Origin: an uncultured Clostridia bacterium | Lineage (GTDB): Bacteria; Bacillota; Clostridia; Christensenellales; Borkfalkiaceae | Length of the DNA stretch: 64,000 bases | Assembly (NCBI GenBank): GCA_934271065.1 | Contig: CAKQQQ010000003.1 | Span: 124,001-188,000 of the forward strand | Direction: 5' to 3' | Part shown: positions 17,176 through 24,068 of the stretch, one piece after another | Layout: every line of letters starts with the position of its first letter | Numbering within the stretch: the first letter of the stretch is position 1 | The notes under the pieces: generated by a model | The model's database searches: none | The model's input: the letters and a program-made list of their open reading frames with translations, nothing else | What the model was told of the DNA's origin: nothing | Program-made: the position numbers and the translations under genes

Positions 17176-17478
17176 ATGAACGTTATAGATAAAATACGCG
17201 AACTGCAATGGGAACGCGGTTGGACTGACTATAAGTTGGCGCAGGCGGCGGATATATCGCAATCTTCGCTTGCCACGCTGTTCGCGCGGCGTACTCCGCC
17301 GAAGTTGGAAATGCTACAACGCATTTGCGAAGCGTTCGGCATAACGCTGGCGCAATTTTTTCTCGAAGACGAGCGGATCGAACTGCTCAGCGAATCGGAA
17401 AGGAAAATGCTTTCGTCTTTCCGTAAACTTCCGCCCGAAAAGCAGAACGCTTTAATCGAATTGTTTTCAGACCGATAA
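17176..17478 (+). CDS. XRE-family helix-turn-helix regulator
   Basis: 100 residues. The HTH_3 domain fills residues 5-63 (KIRELQWERGWTDYKLAQ, recognition helix about ISQSSLATLFARR, then ICEAFGITLAQFF). The C-terminal tail LSESERKMLSSFRKLPPEKQNALIELF is a helical segment found in many clostridial XRE proteins. It has a TATAAT at 17142-17147 without a good -35, and no strong Shine-Dalgarno site, so expression is probably low or activator-dependent. The divergent diguanylate cyclase and the palindrome between them suggest it regulates itself and perhaps the cyclase. Confidence 0.88.
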   Translation: MNVIDKIRELQWERGWTDYKLAQAADISQSSLATLFARRTPPKLEMLQRICEAFGITLAQFFLEDERIELLSESERKMLSSFRKLPPEKQNALIELFSDR

Positions 17479-17512
17479 AGACGGTTTCGTTCGTTGCGAA
17501 AACCGTCTTTTT
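17477..17512 (+). terminator. Intrinsic terminator after the XRE gene
   Basis: Stem AAAGACGGTTT / AAACCGTCTTT with a one-base bulge near the loop, followed by a T-run; it begins at the stop codon of the regulator. Confidence 0.82.
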
Positions 17513-17545
17513 AATATCCGCGTTTTTCTTTTTTACGTTGATAAT

Positions 17546-17574
17546 TTGACATTTCGTCGGCGTAATGGTATTAT
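17546..17574 (+). promoter_or_regulatory. Promoter for the HAD-Crp gene pair
   Basis: TTGACA (17546-17551), 17-bp spacer, TATTAT (17569-17574). Start about 17581, leader about 105 bases without recognised structure. Confidence 0.75.
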
Positions 17575-17687
17575 TGACGCGCAGACAACATAGCCGAACG
17601 CGGGTGTATATCAATACGTCAAGCGAGAATTTGACAAAAAGCACGAAAATTGCGACATTTTGGCGAGTTCTAACTAAGGAGATTAAA

Positions 17688-18398
17688 ATGTTAAAAGCGG
17701 TTATATTCGATTTGGACGGAACGTTATTGCCGATGAACGAAGACGAATTTACGAAAGGTTATTTTGCGCTTTTGTGTAAGAAACTCGCCAAATACGGGTT
17801 TGATAAGGACGAGTTGGTGGAAACGATTTGGCGCGGAACGAAAGCGATGATTGCAAACGACGGCGCGAGAACGAACGAAGAAGCGTTCTGGAACGTTTTT
17901 TGCGAAAAATACGGGCAAAAGGGAATCGACGCCAAAGCTTTGTTCGACGAGTTTTACGTTACGGAATTTAAGCAGGCGAAAGTTTTTTGCAGGGAAAACG
18001 CTTTTGCGAAGCCGATCGTTACGGAAATAAGAGAGTCGGGCGTTAAGACGATTCTCGCGTCGAACCCCGTTTTTCCGAGAGACGGAATGCTTACGCGAAT
18101 GTCTTTCGTAAATCTTTGCGAAAGCGACTTCGATTATATTACGAGTTACGAAACGTCGCGCTACGCCAAGCCCAACCCCGCGTTTTTACTTGAAGTATTA
18201 GAAAAGAACGGGCTTAAACGTGGCGAAGTTATATATTTCGGCAACAGCGAAAAAGAAGATCTGATCCCCGCGACGAAAGCGGGCGTAAAATGTTTTATGG
18301 TCGGGGATAACGTATCTTTGATCAACCGCGATTCCGCGCCGGAGATATTGAAATATTCCGATATTTTAGGCGTCGTAAATAAATATATCGTCGGTTGA
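17688..18398 (+). CDS. HAD-superfamily hydrolase (phosphatase)
   Basis: 236 residues from the ATG at 17688, preceded by TAAGGAG. HAD motif I is FDLDGTLL (nucleophile D8, acid/base D10), motif II is the SNP of TILASNPVFP, motif III the lysine of RYAKPNP, and motif IV GNSEKEDLIPATKAG. A helical cap sits between motifs I and II (about 20-100). Such proteins dephosphorylate small metabolites; related sequences are usually annotated only as HAD hydrolases. It shares a transcript with the Crp-type regulator, 10 bases downstream, hinting that its substrate may be linked to the signal that regulator reads. Confidence 0.9.
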   Translation: MLKAVIFDLDGTLLPMNEDEFTKGYFALLCKKLAKYGFDKDELVETIWRGTKAMIANDGARTNEEAFWNVFCEKYGQKGIDAKALFDEFYVTEFKQAKVFCRENAFAKPIVTEIRESGVKTILASNPVFPRDGMLTRMSFVNLCESDFDYITSYETSRYAKPNPAFLLEVLEKNGLKRGEVIYFGNSEKEDLIPATKAGVKCFMVGDNVSLINRDSAPEILKYSDILGVVNKYIVG

Positions 18399-18408
18399 AC
18401 GGGTAAAT

Positions 18409-19074
18409 ATGTTTGAAAAATCGATAGTGATACGAAATCTGCCGTTTTACGGATATATGACGGACGAACAAAAAAAGACCGCGCTTAACGATTCCGAAAT
18501 CATAGCCTGTAAAAAGGGCGAAGTGATAACGGGGCTTATTAACGGTTGCGTCGGTCCGTTTCTGATACTCGAAGGCGAGTTTCGGGCGATAATCGACGAC
18601 GAAAATTTCAGAGAGATAACTTTGTTCGAGTTGCGTGAAAACGAAATGGGGTTGTTGTCGGCGGCGTGCGTGCTTGAACATATCACGTTCGACGCAAAAT
18701 TCGTCGCGGAAAGAGACGGCGTTATTCTTGCCCTGAAACCGTGCGCGATGAAAAAGATTATGGAAGACAACGCCGAAGTCCGAAGCGTTATTTTCGAAAC
18801 GCTTACCGACAGATTTTCGCTTTGTATGAATACTCTGCACAGTCTGTTGTTCACGCGGTACGAACGAAGAATGGCGGCGTTTCTGGTCGAGAGATACGTT
18901 TATACGGGCGAGACGGAATTCAGCATAACGCAGGAAGAGATTGCGAAAATGACGAGTTCCGCAAGGGAAGTCGCGGGCAAAACTATAAGGCAGTTCGCGA
19001 AAGACGGAATAGTCGAATACGGCAGGGGCAAGATTAAAATTCTCGACGTGCAGAAACTCAAAGATATGATGTAA
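18409..19074 (+). CDS. Crp/Fnr-family transcriptional regulator
   Basis: 221 residues. An N-terminal cyclic-nucleotide-binding-like beta roll (about 20-130, with KKGEVITGLINGCVGPFLILEGEFRA), a long dimer helix, and a C-terminal winged helix (about 165-215, ITQEEIAKMTSSAREVAGKTIRQFAKDG in two parts of the HTH_Crp signature). The roll lacks the RxS phosphate-binding pocket of true CRP and has no N-terminal cysteine cluster like FNR, so the effector is unknown. Ten bases after the HAD gene, with no separate promoter seen. Confidence 0.88.
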   Translation: MFEKSIVIRNLPFYGYMTDEQKKTALNDSEIIACKKGEVITGLINGCVGPFLILEGEFRAIIDDENFREITLFELRENEMGLLSAACVLEHITFDAKFVAERDGVILALKPCAMKKIMEDNAEVRSVIFETLTDRFSLCMNTLHSLLFTRYERRMAAFLVERYVYTGETEFSITQEEIAKMTSSAREVAGKTIRQFAKDGIVEYGRGKIKILDVQKLKDMM

Positions 19075-19145
19075 CGCGAAACTTTCGCCGCCCCGCAAGA
19101 AGCGGTTAAACGAAACCGACGGCGGGGCGATCTTGCGTCGCGCAT

Positions 19146-19186
19146 AAAAATCTGCCGAGCGGTCAACCGCTCGGCAGATTTTTTAT
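19146..19186. terminator. Bidirectional terminator between crp-like gene and GH3
   Basis: Stem AATCTGCCGAGCGGT / ACCGCTCGGCAGATT with two-base loop, T-runs on both sides; lies between convergent genes. Confidence 0.9.
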
Positions 19187-19191
19187 GAATA

Positions 19192-21201
19192 TTATCCTAT
19201 CATCGTACTCATCGCGTTTTGCGAAGGTTGGCTATCGTCGTCGAGTTCTATTTTTATCGTATTTTTAAGTCGTATATCCCTGCTTGACGCGCCGACTTCT
19301 ATTTCAAAAACGCCGTTTTCCACGAGCCATCTGTCATAAACCGTACTGTAATATGCAAACGAACCGAAATCAAGTTTTATCTCGATTCGTTTGCTTTCGC
19401 CCGCTTTTATCATATCTTTGGAATAGCCTTTCAATTCGCGCAAAGGTCTTGTTACCAAAGCAACCACGTCGCGAACGTATACCTGCGAAATTTCCTTACC
19501 GTCAACGGACGAAACGTTTTTTATCGTATAGGAAACCGTAAAGTCGGTGTCTCCGTTTTTTATCACGCTCAAATCGGAATACTCGAATTTGGCGTAAGAC
19601 AAGCCGAAACCGAACTCATACCTGACGGGCAAATTGAATTTATCGTAATATCTGTATCCGACGAAAACCCCGTCGCCGTAACGGACCGCGACGCCGTCGC
19701 CTATATCGTCTTTCGTATACGAGTTTTCGAGCGAAACGGGGAACGTCTGAGATAATTTCCCGCTGGGGCAAATTTTACCGAGAATTATATCCGCGAGAGC
19801 GTCGTTTACTCCTTCGCCCGCGTATCCGGCAAAAATTATCGACTTAACCGCGCTTTCAAACGCGCTTACGTCTACCGCGTCGCCGGACTCTATAACCACG
19901 ATAATATTATCGTTATATTTTGCCGTTTCGAGAATGAATTTTTCTTGTTCGGCGCGCAATCTTATCGTGTCGCGATCGCCGCCTTCGTAAAACTTATCCG
20001 CGCCTTCGCCTACTACGATTATTACCGCCGACGCGCCGAAAGCGCAAGAATACGCGTTCTTTGCGTTACTGAAAGAAAGTTCGTTCACGCCGACTTCGTA
20101 ATCTACGACGCCGTCGCATCGCGACTTTAACGCGTCGCATAAACTCGGAATAGGAAAGGCAACCGATACCGCCGACGAACCGCCTCCGCCTATATTCGGT
20201 TTCGCCGCAAGGTAACCCAAAACCGCTATGCGATCGCTCTTTTTTGCTTTTAACGGTAACAAACCGTCGTCGTTTTTAAGTAAGACCAACCCTTCTTCGG
20301 CTGCCTTTACGGCGTATTCGCGCCTGCTTTCCAATCGGGTGCGCGCCTTCTTTTCGGCGGTCGCACTCTTTTGTATAAAGTCAATTATTCGCTCTATCGC
20401 CGCGTTTATTTGCTCGTCGGTTATATACCCCTTTTCGTAAGCGCGTTTTAGATCGCCAAAATTGTTTTTATCGTAAGGCATACGCAAATCCAACCCCGCG
20501 CGTAACGATTTATACGCGCTATGCACCGCGTTCCAATCGGATATAACCATTCCGTTAAAACCGAGTTTTTCACGCAAAAGTTCGGTTAAAATTTTGGGGT
20601 TTTCACAGGCGTAAACGCCGTTCACGGGGTTATACGACGCCATTACCGCCCAAGGTTTTGCCCGAAGGGCAATCTCAAACGGCTTAACGTATATTTCCCG
20701 CATAGTTCTCTCGTCGCACTCGCTGGACTGCATCGCTCTTTCCGTTTCGAGATTGTTAAGACAAAAATGTTTCAGACTCACGCCGACTCCGTGGCTTTGC
20801 ACTCCTTCTATATATTTTTCCGCCAAAGTACCCGCAAGGTACGGGTCTTCCGAAAAATACTCGAAGTTTCTGCCGCAAAGCAGAGATCTTTTTATGTTTA
20901 CCCCCGGCGCAAGCAATAAGTCTATACCGTTATCTATGCACTCGTCCGCCAGAATCTCGCCGTCCGTTCTTGCCGTTTCTCTATTCCATCCGTTTGCGAT
21001 TACGGTAAGCGACGGCATTGCGGTTGCGGGCACGGGTTTATTTTTACCGTTTTCGTCCTTACGGAAAGTTCGCAATCCGTGCGGTCCGTCGCTCATGGTA
21101 ACCTGCGGCAATTTACCGTCAAGCGATTCCAAACTCATAGAACGTTCTTTACCGCATAAAAGTTTTAACTTTTCGTCTAAATTCAAATCTTTGGCTTTCA
21201 T
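19192..21201 (-). CDS. Glycoside hydrolase family 3 beta-glycosidase
   Basis: 669 residues, no signal peptide, so intracellular. GH3 N-terminal barrel with TMSDGPHGLR, LAPGVNIKRSLLCGRNFEYFSEDP, VSLKHFCLNN and the nucleophile aspartate in GMVISDWNAV. The alpha/beta sandwich (about 310-500) and a fibronectin-III-like C-terminal domain follow. Family 3 enzymes of this type remove terminal beta-glucose or related sugars from oligosaccharides or plant glycosides. The start at 21201 (MKAKDLN) gives the usual N-terminus; a TTG five codons earlier would overlap the -10 box. There is no Shine-Dalgarno site, and the promoter geometry suggests a leaderless mRNA. Confidence 0.93.
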   Translation of the reverse strand: MKAKDLNLDEKLKLLCGKERSMSLESLDGKLPQVTMSDGPHGLRTFRKDENGKNKPVPATAMPSLTVIANGWNRETARTDGEILADECIDNGIDLLLAPGVNIKRSLLCGRNFEYFSEDPYLAGTLAEKYIEGVQSHGVGVSLKHFCLNNLETERAMQSSECDERTMREIYVKPFEIALRAKPWAVMASYNPVNGVYACENPKILTELLREKLGFNGMVISDWNAVHSAYKSLRAGLDLRMPYDKNNFGDLKRAYEKGYITDEQINAAIERIIDFIQKSATAEKKARTRLESRREYAVKAAEEGLVLLKNDDGLLPLKAKKSDRIAVLGYLAAKPNIGGGGSSAVSVAFPIPSLCDALKSRCDGVVDYEVGVNELSFSNAKNAYSCAFGASAVIIVVGEGADKFYEGGDRDTIRLRAEQEKFILETAKYNDNIIVVIESGDAVDVSAFESAVKSIIFAGYAGEGVNDALADIILGKICPSGKLSQTFPVSLENSYTKDDIGDGVAVRYGDGVFVGYRYYDKFNLPVRYEFGFGLSYAKFEYSDLSVIKNGDTDFTVSYTIKNVSSVDGKEISQVYVRDVVALVTRPLRELKGYSKDMIKAGESKRIEIKLDFGSFAYYSTVYDRWLVENGVFEIEVGASSRDIRLKNTIKIELDDDSQPSQNAMSTMIG

Positions 21202-21207
21202 ACTTCG

Positions 21208-21236
21208 ATTATACAACGCCCATAAGAAAAATTCAA
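21208..21236 (-). promoter_or_regulatory. Promoter of the GH3 gene, leaderless geometry
   Basis: Minus strand: TTGAAT (21231-21236), 17-bp spacer, TATAAT (21208-21213). Only six bases lie between the -10 box and the ATG at 21201, so the expected transcription start is the A of the start codon. Confidence 0.78.
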
Positions 21237-21363
21237 TACTTATTTTAATTCAGTTATTTCTTTTTTTAATCGTCTTTTATTCTTGTCCGGTATATGCCGC
21301 GTTACGATTGACATAAGCCGACGGCGATAGTATAATAATCAAAAAAAAGTAAAACTCTTTTCG

Positions 21364-21644
21364 TAGCCACAGGTGATTGCGTTTGAACCCGCCAAAACCC
21401 TGATATTTACGCGTTTTTTGCCAAATTCGACTTTGCCCGTACCACAAAGTACGAACAAAGCCGCCTTCATCAAAAATCATCGAAAATAGCGGCGTTTTGG
21501 TTGCAAGCAAGTATTGCGTTGTGTTTTTAGGTTAAGACAAGGCGCGCGAGCGGCTTAATACACAAGTATAAGCCACGAGCGCAACACCGTATTAGCCAAA
21601 AACACAGCGCAAGACCGTGGTTCAAACGCAATTACCTGTGGCTA
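21364..21644. mobile_element. MITE-like element with 26-bp terminal inverted repeats
   Basis: The ends TAGCCACAGGTGATTGCGTT(TGAACC) at 21364-21389 and its inverted copy at 21619-21644 match over 26 bases with one difference. The right half (about 21505-21616) is itself a long imperfect inverted repeat around the centre GGCTTAATACACAAGTATAAGCC-like segment. No transposase fits in 281 bp. A 37-base fragment of the left end recurs at 58627-58663. The gap 21237-21771 holds nothing else recognisable. Classification as a non-autonomous mobile element or a structured intergenic repeat is inference. Confidence 0.6.
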
Positions 21645-21771
21645 AGGACGGGCAAAACCTTTTACGGAAAACGATAAGACGGGTTAAAACTTATTAAAAG
21701 CCGTCGGCGCTTAGAAGCGCGGGCGTTCGTATTCCGGACGGGCGGCGGACGGAATGAAAACGGGAGTATTT

Positions 21772-22476
21772 ATGCAAAACGCATTTCAAAGAACCGAATC
21801 GATGATAGGAAAAACCGCTATGGAAAAACTCGCGGCTTCGCGCGTCGCGATTTTCGGGCTGGGCGGAGTCGGCGGGTACGTCGCGGAAGGGCTGGTACGG
21901 TCTGGCGTGGGTGCGCTCGATTTAATAGATCACGATAAAATCGACGTTACCAACCTTAACCGTCAGATTATCGCCACTACGGAAAATATCGGCGAATATA
22001 AGGCGGACGAAGCCGCGAAACGCGCGCTTAAAATAAACCCCGACTGTAAAATAAGGGCGTATAAGACGTTTTTCCTGCCCGAAACGCAAAACGAGTTAGA
22101 TTTTTCGGCTTACGACTACGTCGTGGACGCGATAGACACGGTAAGCGGAAAACTCGCTTTGATACAATGCGCGAAGAAGGCGGGCGTTAAAATCATATCC
22201 GCGATGGGCGCGGGCAATAAACTCGATCCTACGGCGTTCCGCGTGGCGGACGTATACGATACTTCGGTCTGTCCGCTCGCGAAGGTTATGCGCCGCGAAT
22301 GTCGAAAACGCGGCATAGACTCGCTAAAAACGGTCTATTCGCAAGAAGAGCCGTTTTCCGCGGCGATTTCGGGCGGGGCGGAGTCGCGCAAACCCGTTCC
22401 GTCGTCGGTGGCGTTCGTACCGTCGGTGGTAGGAATGATAATCGCGGGCGAAGTCGTCAAAGACTTGATTAAATAG
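21772..22476 (+). CDS. tcdA: ThiF/E1-like adenylyltransferase, TcdA type (tRNA t6A dehydratase)
   Basis: 234 residues from the ATG at 21772, which has a GGGAG five bases upstream; an in-frame ATG six codons earlier is weaker. The nucleotide-binding glycine loop is IFGLGGVGGYVAEGLVRSGVG, followed by DHDKIDVTNLNRQ and the ATP-contact VDAIDTVSGK. The C-terminal part MGAGNKLDPTAFRVADV and PSVVGMIIAGEVVKDL matches the TcdA/YgdL branch of E1 enzymes. TcdA converts the N6-threonylcarbamoyladenosine at tRNA position 37 to its cyclic form using ATP. It stands alone, 12 bases before the promoter of the next gene. Confidence 0.88.
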   Translation: MQNAFQRTESMIGKTAMEKLAASRVAIFGLGGVGGYVAEGLVRSGVGALDLIDHDKIDVTNLNRQIIATTENIGEYKADEAAKRALKINPDCKIRAYKTFFLPETQNELDFSAYDYVVDAIDTVSGKLALIQCAKKAGVKIISAMGAGNKLDPTAFRVADVYDTSVCPLAKVMRRECRKRGIDSLKTVYSQEEPFSAAISGGAESRKPVPSSVAFVPSVVGMIIAGEVVKDLIK

Positions 22477-22487
22477 GCGTTTTACGG

Positions 22488-22516
22488 TTGCAAAAATATT
22501 TTACCTGTGTTAAAAT
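22488..22516 (+). promoter_or_regulatory. Promoter for the CmpB-like gene
   Basis: TTGCAA (22488-22493), 17-bp spacer, TAAAAT (22511-22516); start about 22523, leader about 24 bases. Confidence 0.65.
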
Positions 22517-22546
22517 GAGTACGAGAGAAAATTCTGCGGTATACTT

Positions 22547-23284
22547 ATGGATAAACTCGACGGCGGTTACAACTTAATATTTATTTATCTGTTAAGCGCG
22601 CTTGCCGGTAACGTGTACGAAACGGTTATGTTTCTGTTTCGCAGGCGGAAGTTCGTATTTTCAAACGGATCGATCACCACTCCGTTCAATTTCGTTTACG
22701 GCATAGGCGCGGTAGCGATCTGCGCGAGTACGATCTGGGTGTCCGACCATTGGTGGGCGGTAATGCTCAGCGGCGCGCTGCTCGGCGGGATAGTGGAGTA
22801 CATACTGTCTTTTCTCGAAGAAAAGATACTGCATACCCGCACCTGGGATTACCGTTATATGAAGTTCAACGTAAACGGCAGAACGGGCTTGTTGCCGATT
22901 GCGGTATGGGGCGCGCTCAGCCTGCTCGTGCTGTACGGCGTGTATTTCCCGCTTGTAAGGCATATAGTAGAGCCGTACTTTTTATCCACTCCGTCGCGCG
23001 CGCAAACCTACCATACGGTACTGATAGTGCTTATCTGCTACTGCGCGTTCGATTTACTGCTTACCACGTTCGTCGTAATGCGTTATCAGCGCAGAAACAA
23101 CGGCGTACCCGCAAGAAACGGGTTTATACGGGTTATCGACAAGGTTTTCAACGACCGTTATATGGAACGGCATTTCGAGAATACCAAAGTCGTTAAGAAG
23201 ACGGACGAAACTCCGCAATCCGATGTCGAAACGCCGGACGCCGAAACCTTTGACGAAGCCGAGCCGCAAATTCAGGAAAATTAA
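22547..23284 (+). CDS. CmpB-like membrane protein (putative ABC-transporter type IV family)
   Basis: 245 residues with five likely membrane helices (about 8-28, 48-66, 70-90, 112-130, 160-180) and an acidic cytoplasmic tail (TPQSDVETPDAETFDEAEPQ). The sequence LLSALAGNVYETVMFLFRRRKFVFSNG is split here for length; it and TPFNFVYGIGA are hallmarks of the PF06541 family, called putative ABC transporter type IV, although no ATPase partner is normally beside it. Function is unknown. It has its own promoter and terminator, so it is a single-gene unit. Confidence 0.75.
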   Translation: MDKLDGGYNLIFIYLLSALAGNVYETVMFLFRRRKFVFSNGSITTPFNFVYGIGAVAICASTIWVSDHWWAVMLSGALLGGIVEYILSFLEEKILHTRTWDYRYMKFNVNGRTGLLPIAVWGALSLLVLYGVYFPLVRHIVEPYFLSTPSRAQTYHTVLIVLICYCAFDLLLTTFVVMRYQRRNNGVPARNGFIRVIDKVFNDRYMERHFENTKVVKKTDETPQSDVETPDAETFDEAEPQIQEN

Positions 23285-23287
23285 ACT

Positions 23288-23314
23288 ATCCACCCGCCGC
23301 GCGGGTGGATTTTT
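23288..23314 (+). terminator. Intrinsic terminator after the CmpB-like gene
   Basis: Stem ATCCACCCGC / GCGGGTGGAT followed by TTTTT, four bases after the stop. Confidence 0.88.
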
Positions 23315-23363
23315 GTGTATCGGACAATAACGATACGAGCCGCCGTAGTTGCCCGCAACGAAA

Positions 23364-23398
23364 ACGCCGAACGCGTTTTATGCGTTCGGCGTAAATTT
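23364..23398. terminator. Terminator of the phosphoribosyltransferase gene (bidirectional)
   Basis: Stem ACGCCGAACGC / GCGTTCGGCGT with a T-run on both strands; sits just downstream of the minus-strand gene. Confidence 0.83.
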
Positions 23399-23407
23399 TT
23401 TATAAGA

Positions 23408-23947
23408 TTATAAAAGCGGAATTTTTTCGAGATAGACTATGTCTTTTCTGTCCGCGGCTTTGCCTTCGGCTAAAACGAAGGCTTTTTTTACGATTATTCC
23501 GCCCGCCTTGGTTACGAGCGATTCTAATCCGAGCAGGCTTTCGCCCGTTGATACGACGTCGTCTACTATGCCGACCTTTTTGCCTTTAAGCAGGTCTACG
23601 TCGTGTTTGGAAAGGTACAGGCGTTGGGGTTTGCCCGTGGTTATGGACGAGCCGTATTCGACGCTGATACCGTCTTGCATATACAGTTTTTTGGACTTTC
23701 TCGCGACGGCGTAATATCTTTGACCGAGTTCGCGCGCGCAAACGTGCGTAAGTTGCAAACCCTTCGATTCGGCGGTTATAAGCACGTCGCAATCGGTAAG
23801 AAATTTGGCAAGTTCTTTGCCGCAATGTTCGGTAAGCGCGGAATCGCCGTGCAGATTGAAGAACGCTATGTTTATACCGCTCGGTAAAGGCAGTATGGGC
23901 AGACCGGTTTCAAACCCTTTAATATTCAACTCTAAAAAATCACTCAT
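23408..23947 (-). CDS. Adenine-phosphoribosyltransferase-like protein
   Basis: 179 residues from the ATG at 23947 (GGAG seven bases upstream; a start eight codons earlier is weaker). The PRPP-binding loop VGIVDDVVSTGES (about 125-137) with paired acidic residues is unmistakable, and RKSKKLYMQDGISVEYGSSITTG fits the flexible loop of the Apt-like family common in clostridia. Type I phosphoribosyltransferases transfer ribose 5-phosphate from PRPP to a purine base; whether the base is adenine, xanthine or another purine cannot be read from the sequence. Single-gene unit with its own promoter and terminator. Confidence 0.87.
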   Translation of the reverse strand: MSDFLELNIKGFETGLPILPLPSGINIAFFNLHGDSALTEHCGKELAKFLTDCDVLITAESKGLQLTHVCARELGQRYYAVARKSKKLYMQDGISVEYGSSITTGKPQRLYLSKHDVDLLKGKKVGIVDDVVSTGESLLGLESLVTKAGGIIVKKAFVLAEGKAADRKDIVYLEKIPLL

Positions 23948-23979
23948 CGTTTTTCTCCTGAGTTTAATCAACGAACACC

Positions 23980-24008
23980 ATCATACCACCTTTCGAATTT
24001 TTTTTCAA
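23980..24008 (-). promoter_or_regulatory. Promoter of the phosphoribosyltransferase gene
   Basis: Minus strand TTGAAA (24003-24008), 17-bp spacer, TATGAT (23980-23985); leader about 25 bases containing the Shine-Dalgarno site. Confidence 0.72.
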
Positions 24009-24068
24009 GCGAAAACGGGGGTAATATTGCCGCGGCGGTAAAAATATATTGTAAGGGTAGGTTTATAA

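Noticed and set aside
19081..19130. Possible additional hairpin with CGCCCCGC / GCGGGGCG after the Crp-type gene
   Set aside because: Loop of nearly 30 bases and no T-run; the strong terminator follows at 19146.
21277..21510. 77-codon minus-strand open frame overlapping the MITE-like element
   Set aside because: It crosses the inverted repeat end, has no Shine-Dalgarno site and no domain; most likely a chance frame of the repeat.
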